Shown: positions 19,053-29,109, numbered from the stretch's first letter. The stretch: DNA of 61,106 nt from Fidelibacterota bacterium (GCA_016934035.1 JAFGTP010000018.1:1-61106), one strand, 5' to 3'. Translations and numbers: made by a program. The notes: generated from the letters alone by a model not told the origin.

Positions 19053-19628
19053 CTATTGGATTAGATTTAAAAAGTACTGATGAATGCGTATATCGTCAGT
19101 AAGTTCAGGATGAAAACTGCTGACAAGGACATTGCCATATTTCAAAAAAACCGGTTGTTGATTTAACCGGCCTAAAACTTCAATGGTTCCAATAATTTTT
19201 TCAAACTGAGGTGCACGAATAAATACCCCTTGAAAATCGGAGTCAAAGTCTTTAATCTGTATTGGAGCAACAAAGGATTCTATCTGCCGTCCAAAAGCAT
19301 TCCGACTGGTTTGCACCGGAATTTTGGCCAGATGGTCCACTCTCGGATCATCACAACCAGTTGATAATAAAATCGCCCCGGCACAGGTTCCAAACATTGG
19401 TCCATTATATTTTTGAAGAGGCTCAAACAGGGCCATACTTTTTAGCAATTTGGTCATAGTGGTAGATTCGCCACCCGGCAAAATAATACCCTGGCATTTT
19501 TCAATTTCTTCAGGATAACGGATGATGATAGGATTAACAGAAAGCCTTTCCAGCATTTTTTGGTGCTTGTGAAAGGCCCCCTGTAATCCTAAAATTCCAA
19601 CAGTGATATCAGAATTTTTCAATGTCAT
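19053..19628 (-). CDS. pdxT: PLP synthase glutaminase subunit
   Basis: PdxT hydrolyses glutamine and passes ammonia to PdxS. The 191-residue class I amidotransferase has the oxyanion-loop PGGEST (51-56), nucleophile Cys82 (GTCAGAIL), and His173 and Glu175 (SSFHPE). It starts nine bases after the pdxS stop with only a weak ribosome site, so coupling to pdxS translation is likely. Confidence 0.97.
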   Translation of the reverse strand: MTLKNSDITVGILGLQGAFHKHQKMLERLSVNPIIIRYPEEIEKCQGIILPGGESTTMTKLLKSMALFEPLQKYNGPMFGTCAGAILLSTGCDDPRVDHLAKIPVQTSRNAFGRQIESFVAPIQIKDFDSDFQGVFIRAPQFEKIIGTIEVLGRLNQQPVFLKYGNVLVSSFHPELTDDIRIHQYFLNLIQ

Positions 19629-19637
19629 TGTCTATTT

Positions 19638-20519
19638 TTACCAACCTCTGGTTGCCAGTCTCTGGTCTTCGGGAATTTCTTCCATGGCAATACCTCTCAT
19701 GGCATCGCCCAGGCCGGCAGAGATTTCGGCAAGGATTTTCGGATCATTGTAATAAGTCACAGCCTGGACGATAGCTTTGGCCCGGGCTGCCGGATCTTCG
19801 GATTTGAAAATACCGGAACCCACAAAAACCGATTCTGCTCCCAACTGCATCATCAATGAGGCATCTGCAGGTGTCGCCACTCCGCCGGCAGCAAAATTTG
19901 GCACAGGAAGTTTTCCGGTTTCAGCCACTTGTTTGACTAAAGCAAAGGGTGCACCGAGTTCTTTGGCGACAGCCATTAATTCATCATTTTTCAAAACCGT
20001 GAGTTTTTTGATATCCATCTGGACTGTCCTCATGTGACGGACCGCTTCAATAATATTACCGGAGCCAGCTTCCCCTTTTGTGCGGATCATGGCAGCTCCT
20101 TCACCGATTCGGCGTAGGGCTTCACCCAGATTGCGACAACCGCAAACAAAAGGAACTTTGAAATCGTGTTTCCAGACATGGTTTACATCGTCTGCCGGTG
20201 TCAGGACTTCACTTTCATCGATAAAATCAATTTCCAGGGCTTCCAGTATTTGGGCTTCAGCGAAGTGCCCTATACGACATTTTGCCATGACCGGAATTGA
20301 TACAGCCTGTTGAATATCTTTGATCATTTTAGGATTGGACATACGGGCTACACCGCCCATGGCACGAATATCTGAAGGAATTCTTTCCAATGCCATGACG
20401 GCAACGGCACCGGCCTCCTCTGCAATTTTGGCTTGTTCAGAATTGGTTACATCCATGATGACGCCGCCTTTGAGCATTTCAGCCAAACCTACTTTAACTT
20501 CAAAACTACTTTTATCCAT
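19638..20519 (-). CDS. pdxS: Pyridoxal 5'-phosphate synthase subunit PdxS
   Basis: PdxS builds PLP from ribose 5-phosphate, glyceraldehyde 3-phosphate and ammonia from PdxT. At 293 residues it has the usual length. Catalytic residues are Asp23 (IMDVTN), Lys80 (MAKCRIGH) and Lys148 (IRTKGE). Ribosome site GGAG lies seven bases before the ATG. It is the first gene of pdxS-pdxT-dxs. PLP is needed by the lysine aminomutase in this window. Confidence 0.98.
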   Translation of the reverse strand: MDKSSFEVKVGLAEMLKGGVIMDVTNSEQAKIAEEAGAVAVMALERIPSDIRAMGGVARMSNPKMIKDIQQAVSIPVMAKCRIGHFAEAQILEALEIDFIDESEVLTPADDVNHVWKHDFKVPFVCGCRNLGEALRRIGEGAAMIRTKGEAGSGNIIEAVRHMRTVQMDIKKLTVLKNDELMAVAKELGAPFALVKQVAETGKLPVPNFAAGGVATPADASLMMQLGAESVFVGSGIFKSEDPAARAKAIVQAVTYYNDPKILAEISAGLGDAMRGIAMEEIPEDQRLATRGW

Positions 20520-20581
20520 AGCGATACTCCATTTATTTTTTTTGAATTTTATTTTTTGTCATTTCTGTCAAAAAAGTGTAC

Positions 20582-21439
20582 TTAATTTAATAAACTTTCA
20601 AAAATTTTTTGTACACTTTTTTTAACCGCGTCAACCACATATTCAGGCGTTGATGCTCCGCCACTGATACCGACAGAATTGACGGTTTCAAACCATTGTT
20701 TTTGCAGCTCTTTTTCTGTCTCAATCTGTATCGTATTAAAATTAATGTCTTTGCAAATCCGGAGCAGCCGAAGTGTATTTGCTGAGGAGCTTGATCCAAC
20801 AATCAGGACCAGTTGGTTGTTCAGTGCTAATTCTTTTACCTGCTTCTGCCGCATTCTTGTGGGCCCGCAAATAGTATTGACAAAATGCAAATCATCACAT
20901 TTTTGGGCAATGACTTCCAGGATTTTTCCCACATCCTGAATGGACTGTGTTGACTGGACTACAACACCATACTGTTTTTCAAAGCTCAACTTTTCGGCCT
21001 CATCTGCCGTATAGATAACGACCGGATTTTTCAGCCGGGACTCAATTCCGAGGACTTCGTCATGGCCATGGTCGCCAATAATGATTACCCGGCGGCCCTC
21101 ATTTTCCAGTTTAATGGCTTCTCTATGAATTTCTTTGACCAGCGGGCAGGTTGCATCAATCAGGAAATAACCTTGCTGTCGCAGTTGGTTTTCAACCTCC
21201 AGGATTGTTCCATGGGCCCGAAGCAGCAAAGGTTTGGATCGGTCCAGTTTCTGTGGGTCATCAACGACCTCAACATGCTGTTCTTTTAATTTCTCCACAA
21301 CAATTTTGTTATGAACAATATCACCAAGCATCTGGACGCTGCCATATCGGGCAGCTGTCTCCTCTGCTATTTTCACAGCCCGGGTCACACCACTACAAAA
21401 ACCAATGGACTTTGCGACCTCAATCCTTACTTTTCGCAT
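20582..21439 (-). CDS. ispH: 4-hydroxy-3-methylbut-2-enyl diphosphate reductase
   Basis: IspH is the last enzyme of the MEP pathway, an iron-sulfur reductase giving IPP and DMAPP. Its 285 residues are typical. The three cluster ligands are Cys15 (GFCSGV), Cys98 (DATCPLV) and Cys191 (NTICGPT). It overlaps the 3' end of the upstream DHH gene by 20 bases and is followed after 62 bases by pdxS, so the whole run from 22436 to 17153 may be one transcript. Confidence 0.97.
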   Translation of the reverse strand: MRKVRIEVAKSIGFCSGVTRAVKIAEETAARYGSVQMLGDIVHNKIVVEKLKEQHVEVVDDPQKLDRSKPLLLRAHGTILEVENQLRQQGYFLIDATCPLVKEIHREAIKLENEGRRVIIIGDHGHDEVLGIESRLKNPVVIYTADEAEKLSFEKQYGVVVQSTQSIQDVGKILEVIAQKCDDLHFVNTICGPTRMRQKQVKELALNNQLVLIVGSSSSANTLRLLRICKDINFNTIQIETEKELQKQWFETVNSVGISGGASTPEYVVDAVKKSVQKIFESLLN

Positions 21440-22436
21440 ATTTTCCTTTTCCCGCCTGCCAATCCTTTATTTCCTGTTGGGCTTCCGGTATGATTAATTT
21501 TTCTGCTTCTTCAATTGTGTCAAATATGGTAGCACCGGATGCAAAAGCATGGCCACCGCCATCATGCTTTCCGGCTATTTCATTGAGGACAACATTTCCT
21601 TTGGAACGAAAATTTAAACGAATGTTCTTTTTTTCCCGTTCCAGAAACATAATGGCGACTTCTACACCATAAGTGGTCCGCACAAAATCAGTATAACCAT
21701 CGACTTCTTCAATTTTTGCTCCGGCTTTTCGGGCCATTTCCTGAGTGATAAAAAACCAGGCCAATTGCCCATCGCAGGCATATTTTACATTTTGCAACAC
21801 CATGCCCAGCAACAGCATTTGCTCCGGCAATTTGTTTTCGTAAATATGCCGGTACAAGGCCCCCGGCGTTACGCCAAAATCGAGAAGTCTGGCTGCTATT
21901 TTCATTGTTTTGGGTGTGGTATTTTCAAAACGAAAAGAACCGGTGTCCGTCATGATTCCCACCCAGATTGCATTGGCAATGTCTAGGTTCATGAGATGAG
22001 GATTTGTCTCCATGATCAACTCGTAAATCAGGCTGCATGTTGCTGCAGCACGGGTATCCACCACTTCATAATCAAATTCATGGCTTCGAATGGGGTGATG
22101 GTCGAGACAGATGACAGAAATACCGGATTCCTTTAAATCATCACCGAGTTCACCTAGCCTTGAAAAAGAACCGACATCGAGCACAATTGCCAAATCAAAT
22201 TCAGAGAGAGACTTTTTGTCCTTTGCCCGGTTGTAATGATGAAAAATTTTGTTTTCATTTAAAAAACCGAATTCCCAGGGTAGTGGAGAGGCGTTATAGA
22301 TTTGCGGATTTTTCTTGATCCTTTTTAGAAGATGGTACATGGCCGCTTCAGACCCCAGAGCATCTCCATCCGGCCGTACATGACTGGTAATCAATATATT
22401 ATAGTTTTCACTTATTTTTTTATTAATTATTTCCAA
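21420..22436 (-). CDS. DHH-family phosphoesterase (NrnA-like nanoRNase / pAp phosphatase)
   Basis: NrnA-type proteins degrade very short RNA oligomers and 3'-phosphoadenosine 5'-phosphate, using Mn2+. The 338-residue protein shows the family motifs: SHVRPDGDALGS (His19, Asp23, Asp25), Asp87 in VLDVGS, DHH at 112-114, a later Asp in MTDTGSFRF, and the DHHA1 motif GKHDGGGHAFASG. The start is TTG at 22436, supported by GGGAG six bases upstream and by no nearby ATG. It overlaps ispH by 20 bases in a different frame. Confidence 0.88.
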   Translation of the reverse strand: MEIINKKISENYNILITSHVRPDGDALGSEAAMYHLLKRIKKNPQIYNASPLPWEFGFLNENKIFHHYNRAKDKKSLSEFDLAIVLDVGSFSRLGELGDDLKESGISVICLDHHPIRSHEFDYEVVDTRAAATCSLIYELIMETNPHLMNLDIANAIWVGIMTDTGSFRFENTTPKTMKIAARLLDFGVTPGALYRHIYENKLPEQMLLLGMVLQNVKYACDGQLAWFFITQEMARKAGAKIEEVDGYTDFVRTTYGVEVAIMFLEREKKNIRLNFRSKGNVVLNEIAGKHDGGGHAFASGATIFDTIEEAEKLIIPEAQQEIKDWQAGKGKYAKSKD

Positions 22437-22976
22437 TTTTGTCTCCCGGTCCCTTCTTTTTTTTTGGACTACAAATTTATGGCTTTTATCGGAAATATCA
22501 AAGAAGGATAATGGACACTGAAGCTATCCCAAAAGGTGTTAATTATTTCTCACAAGTTTACTCTTTTACTCCCTTGAAAAAAATGCCATAACTTTTTCAA
22601 ATTTTATTTTTTTATTATAAAATGATCCCTAAAAAAAACCTTCCGGAAATGAATCCGGAAGGTCGAGGGAGCAATCAGTATTTTTATGATTACTGCAGAG
22701 AAATATTTAATATCTTTTGTTCAATACGACAAGAAAACTAATTCATTTATTCACTCATTCTTCGAACCGGTAGGCCGGGAAAATCCTTTTTTTAACCTGA
22801 ATAATATACAATTTTGCATCGTTTTAACCATCTAACCCATAAATTTTTAAAGCTTCGATGAATCACAATTTTTTGGCATTCTTAATAAACCAAAAGTATT
22901 TACAGGAATTTGTCAAATATTTATGGTAATTTTTTTTCTTTTTATGAATACTTCAGTCAATGTTCCTTTTATAAAA
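22437..22976. other. 540-base spacer, no gene seen
   Basis: No convincing gene lies here on either strand. It contains the terminator at 22638-22663 and, on the minus strand, about 300 AT-rich bases below the kinase gene. A TTGACA-like hexamer occurs near 22912 on the minus strand without a convincing -10 partner. The promoter of the DHH-ispH-pdx operon should lie between 22437 and 22637. Confidence 0.6.
22638..22663 (-). terminator. Rho-independent terminator
   Basis: ACCTTCCGG (22638-22646) pairs perfectly with CCGGAAGGT (22655-22663) around an eight-base loop. On the minus strand eight T residues follow at once. It is about 310 bases below the kinase gene stop and separates it from the DHH phosphoesterase operon. 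Confidence 0.88.
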
Positions 22977-25883
22977 TTATTGGCCCAGTTCAATTTCTAT
23001 TTTAAATTCTACCCCTTTATCGGTGATGGATGCGACTTGTCCATGCAATTGTTCCACTAAAATTTTAATTAAAGTGAGACCGAAACCCTGATTTTCCTGC
23101 GGAAAATAACCGACACCATTATCATGATAAAAATAGACCAGTTTATGATCTTGCAATTTCAAATTAAGTCTTACTTCTCCTCTTTTATTATCCGGAAAGG
23201 CATATTTGATCGTATTGGTCAGCAGTTCGTTTGTGATAATACCCAGCGAAGAGAGTAATTTTGTATCCATCTCAATATCATCAATAAATAGGTCAATGTC
23301 TAGATTTTCTTTGATCGGGAATATTTTTAAAATATCATTAATCAGCTCAATAAAATAACTTTTTGCCTTCACTTTTTGGTAATCTCTGGATTGAAAAAGT
23401 TTATCATAGAGCACAATAATACTGTCTATTCTTTCCGTGGCATCAACAAGGGCCGATTCAACATTATTTGCATTAAGTGAATTGATCTGAATATTCAGCA
23501 AGCTTTTTACCATAGCCAGGTTATTTTTGATGCGATGATGAACTTCTTTTAAAATCAGTTCTTTTTCAATCAGTAATTGTCTGTTTTCATTTTCTGCTTT
23601 TTTTCGATCAGAAATATCAATCATGGAGGCAATGCTGTTTTGTGTGCCGGGAATCATTTCTATGGTAACAAAGACATCCCGCACCGATTTATCTTTTCTT
23701 TTCAGCCTAAATTCATATTGGGGCAGGGCCTGATCCGGATTAGTCCTGCGTAATTGGTGCTGGATCATCATTTTTTCGATATCCTCCGGAACGATAAAAT
23801 GGGTCCAATCGAATTGTCCTTCTAATTCTCTTTTTGAATATCCAGTGAGATCGACCAGTTGATTGTTGACTGACAGCAGCCGCATGTCTGAGGAAACAAT
23901 CGCCATGGCCGTGGCATTATTTTCAAAAATCGTGCGATAGTAATTTTCCTTTTCCTGCAGGTTTTTTTCAGAATTTTTCAATTCTGTTATATCCAGCAGT
24001 GATGCAATACTCTGCCGTGTATTGGGTATAATACCGACAGTCAAATATATGTAACGAATCTCATTGAGCGAGTTGACCAGCCTGAATTCATAGTGCTGCC
24101 TGGCTTTCTTTTCATCGACTCGGCGCAGCTCATGCTGTTCCTTCATCCATTCCAAATCTTCATGCATTGTAAATTCAGTCCATTTTCTCTTTCCCTCAAT
24201 TTCATTTTTTGGTAGTTTAACCAAATTAGAAAATTCATTGTTTGCCAACAATATGGTCCGATCATCGTCAATAATGACCGAAGCGGTGCCGGTATTTTCA
24301 AAAATAGTGCGGTATGCATTTTCTTTTTCTCGTAGAATTTCTTCAGAAACTTTTTGTTTGGTTATATTGCGAGCTAGGCCTTCAACACCCTTATAGTTTC
24401 CCTTTTCGTCGAGCATGATGTGTGCGTCACTGGCAATCCACATGACCGAACCATCGCGCTTTTTCAGCCGGGCTTCAAATCCCTGTACACTTCCGAATTT
24501 ATTCAATCGGTTAATTAAAAGGGTCCGCTCTTCCGGATTGACATACAAATCCATGGCCAGATTTTTTCCTACTACCTCTTCGCTGGTATAGCCAATTACT
24601 TTTTCAACAGATGGTGAGGCGTAGGTGATGATGCCATGTTTATCGGTTTTGTAAATCAACAACGGCGTGCTCTCAACGATACGGTTAAAATTTTCCTGTG
24701 TTTCTAAAAGGGAGAGTTCTGTCCTTCTTTTGTTAGTAATATCGCGTAATGTGACAATATATTCGCCATTTTTCTGTTCTTTACCGACGCGAATTTCAAG
24801 AATTTTCTGATTGTAGGTGATCTCTGTCAATTCTGGATTTTTACCGCGAAACCGGTCAGACATCATTCTGAGGACTTTTGGCAGGTCCCGAAAATTGACA
24901 AATTTTTTAGCCAGAAAAATCCCGTTTTTGCCCACGATTTCTTCATTGCTGATACCGGTCATTTCAGTGAAAGCCGGGTTGATTTTAAGGACTTCCAGGT
25001 TTTTGTTGACTACCAGCAGGCCATCAACAATATTGTTAAAGATATTTCTAAATTCTTCTTCCCCCTTGCGTAGCTTATCCAGAATTTCTTTTTTATCTGT
25101 AATATCCCTAACATTGCCCACAATGGATTCCGGTTTTCCCTGAGGATCCAGTAATAGATTTCTACTGTCACTGTACCAGTGGTAAGAACCATCTTTATGC
25201 AACCAGCGGTATTCAATGATATCATCCTGTTTGGGATATTTTAATGAAAAAGCATTGAAATGGTTTACATATTGCTCTCTGTCATCAGAATGAAAACGCC
25301 GGGCAATTTCTTTTGGCCCCAGATTTAAAAATTCCTGAGCAGAAAATCCATTGATCTCTTTGACTCCCGGACTGACATAATCATACCAACCCGACCGGAT
25401 ATTAAATTTGTAAGCGAAATCCCGTCTGTTCTCTATTACATAGCGCAATAGACGTTCACTTTTCTGCAGGGCCTGTTCACTTTGTTGATTTACCCTCTTC
25501 GCTTCGAATAATTTAAACGCCATTTTTATTGATGCATTCATGACAGGAGCACTGGTGCCTTTGAGAATGTAGCCGTAAGAAGTGATCCCTTCTGTTTTTT
25601 CCACTACGGCCGGCTCTGAGTGGGAAGAAAGAAAAATGATGGGCACATCCTTGTTTTCGAGAATGGCCTGGGCGATAATTGTTCCGTCATTACCTGCCCC
25701 TAAATCAATATCCATCAGGACCAAATCAATATCATTAGACTGCTGAAAACATTTAACCGCCTTATCCCCATCGCTGATGATTTCTACCCGATAACCCAGG
25801 GACTCCAACTCCATCTTTTCCGATTGTGCAATCAGTAATTCATCATCCACAAGCAATATTTTTTTTGAAACCTGCTCGATCAT
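22977..25883 (-). CDS. Receiver - five PAS - HisKA_2 histidine kinase
   Basis: The 968-residue protein is a cytosolic sensor kinase with an N-terminal receiver and no membrane segment. The receiver (about 8-125) has VDDE, phospho-Asp in LVLMDIDLG, and ILKGTS at the Lys position. Five PAS repeats follow at about 145-265, 275-385, 395-515, 520-640 and 645-765. The kinase part has EVHHRIKNNLAMVKSLLNIQ (HisKA_2 H-box), then ITNELLTNTIKYAFPD (N-box), HDNGVGY and GFGLTLIKILV. PAS 4 and 5 are near copies of each other (YRTIFEN and NSIASxxDI), pointing to a recent internal duplication. The output partner is not adjacent. The lone receiver at 7914 is one possible target. Confidence 0.93.
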   Translation of the reverse strand: MIEQVSKKILLVDDELLIAQSEKMELESLGYRVEIISDGDKAVKCFQQSNDIDLVLMDIDLGAGNDGTIIAQAILENKDVPIIFLSSHSEPAVVEKTEGITSYGYILKGTSAPVMNASIKMAFKLFEAKRVNQQSEQALQKSERLLRYVIENRRDFAYKFNIRSGWYDYVSPGVKEINGFSAQEFLNLGPKEIARRFHSDDREQYVNHFNAFSLKYPKQDDIIEYRWLHKDGSYHWYSDSRNLLLDPQGKPESIVGNVRDITDKKEILDKLRKGEEEFRNIFNNIVDGLLVVNKNLEVLKINPAFTEMTGISNEEIVGKNGIFLAKKFVNFRDLPKVLRMMSDRFRGKNPELTEITYNQKILEIRVGKEQKNGEYIVTLRDITNKRRTELSLLETQENFNRIVESTPLLIYKTDKHGIITYASPSVEKVIGYTSEEVVGKNLAMDLYVNPEERTLLINRLNKFGSVQGFEARLKKRDGSVMWIASDAHIMLDEKGNYKGVEGLARNITKQKVSEEILREKENAYRTIFENTGTASVIIDDDRTILLANNEFSNLVKLPKNEIEGKRKWTEFTMHEDLEWMKEQHELRRVDEKKARQHYEFRLVNSLNEIRYIYLTVGIIPNTRQSIASLLDITELKNSEKNLQEKENYYRTIFENNATAMAIVSSDMRLLSVNNQLVDLTGYSKRELEGQFDWTHFIVPEDIEKMMIQHQLRRTNPDQALPQYEFRLKRKDKSVRDVFVTIEMIPGTQNSIASMIDISDRKKAENENRQLLIEKELILKEVHHRIKNNLAMVKSLLNIQINSLNANNVESALVDATERIDSIIVLYDKLFQSRDYQKVKAKSYFIELINDILKIFPIKENLDIDLFIDDIEMDTKLLSSLGIITNELLTNTIKYAFPDNKRGEVRLNLKLQDHKLVYFYHDNGVGYFPQENQGFGLTLIKILVEQLHGQVASITDKGVEFKIEIELGQ

Positions 25884-25960
25884 GGCTTTTTCATTTCTTT
25901 CCTATGGACAATTATAAAAATTAATCGGTACTGATACAATGCAAAAATTCAAAATAAAAA

Positions 25961-25982
25961 AGCGACCTGCCAAAAGGTCGCT
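25961..25982 (-). terminator. Rho-independent terminator of the saccharopine operon
   Basis: AGCGACC (25961-25967) pairs with GGTCGCT (25976-25982), and the minus-strand product ends in TTTTTTATTTT. A second short hairpin, GAACCC/GGGTTC (26023-26039), lies between it and the gene stop at 26073. Confidence 0.82.
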
Positions 25983-26072
25983 GACGGCATAACCTGGCTG
26001 TGTCAAAAACAAAGCTGAAAAGGAACCCATTCCGGGTTCACAAACCAGCATAAAAATAAGGAAAAAATAATA

Positions 26073-27392
26073 TTATATCCTGTACTCCTGTTCGACACAT
26101 TTAATGTTTAATTCTTCCAATCTCGCCAGTACAGGGAGATAGATTTCCCGGCTAACCGGTATTTGGACGCCTGTCAGGGAAATTTTTCCATTCAATATCA
26201 GTTCGGCCCCGATCGCTGCGGGCAATCCGACCGTTCTGGCCATGGACGTATCACCATTTTGAAGGCCATAATCAATCAATGTCGATGTGATTCGCTTTTT
26301 TCCTTCGGGAAGGGAGACCATGAAGTCATGGAACAAAACAATCATATCCCGCTCACCGGCTTTGTACTCCATTTTGCTGAGGAACAATTCTGTCATGATA
26401 TCCAGCAGGTTGCGGCTTCGGGGTAGAATCTGGTCCTGAAAAAGTCCGAGCCATTTGAGCCCGTCCAGCACGCCGGGTTTGGAGTCTTTGCCCAAAAATT
26501 CATGGGTTTTGAGGGTCAGATTATCGACGTTATCTGCGCCAATCATTTTGGCCGTCAGGTCTTTGTAGGTGGCATTTTGAGGCAGGTCTACAGTTTCATC
26601 TTTTAAAAATCCCATCTTCGCCAGGGCATAGAGTTTATCACACCAGCCTTTGTTGCGAATAGTACCCCGAAACATGGTTTCAGTCTCCTGAATGCCGTAA
26701 ATATCAACATAGGGCAAGGAATCCCGGTTGGGATAGGTTTCAAAATCCTTGTAGTCACCAACCTCCACCCCCCAGTGGTTGAGGAATAATTCTCTGCCAT
26801 CAATATCGACGATTTTACCCTTTTCCAGGTACTTGGCGGAATTTAACCCCGCCATTAGTACACCGCGGGGAGACCAGCTGAATTTGTATCCAAAAGGATT
26901 GTCAGTGTCTTCAGGAGCAGGCAAACCGCCGCAGTACGAACGGAAGGCTTCAATTTTACCTCCCCTGCCATGAACTGAATCAATGATTTTCATGGCCGAC
27001 ATGTGGTCAATACCAGGATCAACACCAATTTCATTGAGGATGATGACGCCTGCTTCCAGTGCTTTAGGATGCAGAGATTTCATTTTTTCACTGACATAGG
27101 ACGCTGTCACCATGTTTTTTTTGTGCCTGATGCAATATTCTGCTATCATAGGATGAAAGGAATAAGGTAGAAGTGAAATCGCCAGATCATGTTCCCTTAC
27201 CAGTTCTTCCACAAGAGGTTGGTTACTAACATCAAGGGCTACAGCACGGCCATTGGCGGCACCATCAATTATTGCGGCGGCCTTTTTTTCATCGATGTCA
27301 GCCAATGTGACAAAAAAATGCTTAACTCCCAGCAGGTATTTTACTAGAGGACGGGACACCAGCCCGGCCCCCAGAACAATAATTTTTTTCAT
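26073..27392 (-). CDS. Saccharopine dehydrogenase (glutamate-forming type)
   Basis: The enzyme oxidises saccharopine to glutamate and alpha-aminoadipate semialdehyde, the second step of the saccharopine route of lysine breakdown. The 439-residue protein starts with the Rossmann motif VLGAGLVSRPL and continues with ADIDEKKAAAI. NEIGVDPGIDHMSAMKIID and FRSYCGGLPAPE are hallmark saccharopine reductase motifs. The ATG at 27392 is chosen over one 18 bases upstream because GGGGGAGAG lies seven bases before it. It follows the lysine-ketoglutarate reductase gene by about 20 bases. The two are separate proteins here, whereas animals and plants fuse them. Confidence 0.92.
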   Translation of the reverse strand: MKKIIVLGAGLVSRPLVKYLLGVKHFFVTLADIDEKKAAAIIDGAANGRAVALDVSNQPLVEELVREHDLAISLLPYSFHPMIAEYCIRHKKNMVTASYVSEKMKSLHPKALEAGVIILNEIGVDPGIDHMSAMKIIDSVHGRGGKIEAFRSYCGGLPAPEDTDNPFGYKFSWSPRGVLMAGLNSAKYLEKGKIVDIDGRELFLNHWGVEVGDYKDFETYPNRDSLPYVDIYGIQETETMFRGTIRNKGWCDKLYALAKMGFLKDETVDLPQNATYKDLTAKMIGADNVDNLTLKTHEFLGKDSKPGVLDGLKWLGLFQDQILPRSRNLLDIMTELFLSKMEYKAGERDMIVLFHDFMVSLPEGKKRITSTLIDYGLQNGDTSMARTVGLPAAIGAELILNGKISLTGVQIPVSREIYLPVLARLEELNIKCVEQEYRI

Positions 27393-27412
27393 GAAAAATC
27401 TCTCCCCCATTA

Positions 27413-28705
27413 TTAATATTCCAGGTAAGTTTTCAAATATTTATACCCAGGTGTGAATTTGCCTTTATGGATAATAATCGAACGTTTTAATTCTTCGGAA
27501 ACAGGCGAATGCTCCAGATCGCTGTCCAGGCTGCCATTGCTCAATTCCGGAACATATTTTTTTAAAATATGGCTGAAAAAAACCGAGGAATCCCGGGAAA
27601 TTTCACAGGGCAGATTGTCCACTGCCAGCACGGCCGGTCCGTTTCCTTCCAGTCCCATTCGAATTTTATCTTCAGCCGGCTCATAGACATAAAATGGATC
27701 ACCGGACCCGGTGACCTTGCGGTTGCATTCTACACTTCCGCCAACATCACAGGATATGTCACCAATGACCCGCAAATCTTTCAGCTGCGGGGCATGTTTC
27801 CGCAAAAAACCACAGGTTACCAGCCTCGGATAACGTGGCTCCCAATAAGTGGCATTGATAAAAATATCCAGTTTAAATAAACAGGGTGAAAAAATGGATT
27901 CATATTGATCCGGATAATGATAATATTCTTCTAATGAAAAGAGATGGCCGGCCTCTTTCGGAACTACCATATCAATTTCTTTGAAAACGACTTTGTAGAT
28001 GTGGGTTTTATCCAACGTGTTTTTGTCGATGGACAGCAGCACTTCGGGAGTCATTTCCCGGCAGGGCAATGTGTCAATAATTTCCTGTGCTCCTTTGGAG
28101 ACATTACCATAACCGGCGATTCCAATAATGACCGGAACAGGCATCTTGCCGGCCTGAATATCCCGTCCGACTATTTCCAATTCCTCTTTGGCGGTGGCGA
28201 CATCCTGATAATCCAGGGCATATTTTACCCGGTCAAAAGGACTTTCGATGCCGTCCAGTTTCAGTTTTTTTCCAAAACCGTAAAAGGAATCAATCATCCC
28301 CGCAATTCCGGCGTATTTCCCAAAGAATACAATTCTGCGGTTATGATCGTCCACAATACGCTCATAATCCATAAGTGTCGCCTGCTTTTTTAAAATGGCG
28401 GACAAAATTTTCATATTTTCCTTTTGCCCTTTGATGGTGTGGGAAAAAAACAGATATCGCTTATGGTTATCGAAAAAATCCACCGGGATTTCCTTCACTG
28501 CAATAATCATTTTGCAGTCTGATAAATCTTCCCGGACAATGGCACCGGCGGCTTCGAATTCCTCATCCCTGAAAGCCCGAATGGTTGAGGGCTGAATGAC
28601 GAATTCCAGGTTATATTGTTCTTTAAGTTCTTTGATATCGGCCGGGATTAAAGGGACACGGCCTTCCCACTGATTTTTATCCTCTCGACGGATCCCAATT
28701 TTCAT
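27413..28705 (-). CDS. Lysine-ketoglutarate reductase-type protein (saccharopine-forming)
   Basis: The 430-residue protein belongs to the alanine dehydrogenase/transhydrogenase fold group. It opens with IGIRREDKNQWEGRVPLIP, the typical N-terminal motif of LKR, and has VIIGIAGYGNVSKGAQEI as the nucleotide-binding motif and GDISCDVGGSVE near the C-terminal part. LKR joins lysine and 2-oxoglutarate to make saccharopine. Its partner dehydrogenase follows immediately, so the pair forms a complete two-step lysine catabolic module. A strong GGAGGAG ribosome site precedes the ATG. A biosynthetic (reverse) role is possible but less likely. Confidence 0.9.
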   Translation of the reverse strand: MKIGIRREDKNQWEGRVPLIPADIKELKEQYNLEFVIQPSTIRAFRDEEFEAAGAIVREDLSDCKMIIAVKEIPVDFFDNHKRYLFFSHTIKGQKENMKILSAILKKQATLMDYERIVDDHNRRIVFFGKYAGIAGMIDSFYGFGKKLKLDGIESPFDRVKYALDYQDVATAKEELEIVGRDIQAGKMPVPVIIGIAGYGNVSKGAQEIIDTLPCREMTPEVLLSIDKNTLDKTHIYKVVFKEIDMVVPKEAGHLFSLEEYYHYPDQYESIFSPCLFKLDIFINATYWEPRYPRLVTCGFLRKHAPQLKDLRVIGDISCDVGGSVECNRKVTGSGDPFYVYEPAEDKIRMGLEGNGPAVLAVDNLPCEISRDSSVFFSHILKKYVPELSNGSLDSDLEHSPVSEELKRSIIIHKGKFTPGYKYLKTYLEY

Positions 28706-29109
28706 AACTCCTCCTTCCTCAGGGCTACAATTTAAATTTTTAACACTATTTTGGAAGGAATTTTTTAAGTTTTTTTAGACACTTAACTAACCGGAAAATT
28801 AACCCCTTATTTTTCAATGTTCTGGATACTATAAAAGGATTTGATGGTATTTAGGAATTTGTAATTGGTAATATATTACTCGAAAGCGGAAATATTTTAT
28901 TTTACAATTCTCAAGATATTGTTAGCAATTTAATATCTTATGGCTCGATGGAACTAAAAGTGAAAGCCGGATTATCTGATATACATCAAAGACCCCTTTT
29001 GCTGCCTGAAGTGATTTGGGCGGGGAATTATTTGAACTTTGAATAACCCACTTTCAGGGTACTCATTTTGACAGATTTTTTGAAATGGCCATCGATTTTG
29101 TTGTTATTT
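28706..29109. other. 404-base spacer, no gene seen
   Basis: The spacer is AT-rich with no coding signal. It includes a 12-base perfect palindrome GTAATATATTAC at 28868-28879, in the region where the promoter of the saccharopine operon should lie. Nothing else is supported. Confidence 0.5.
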
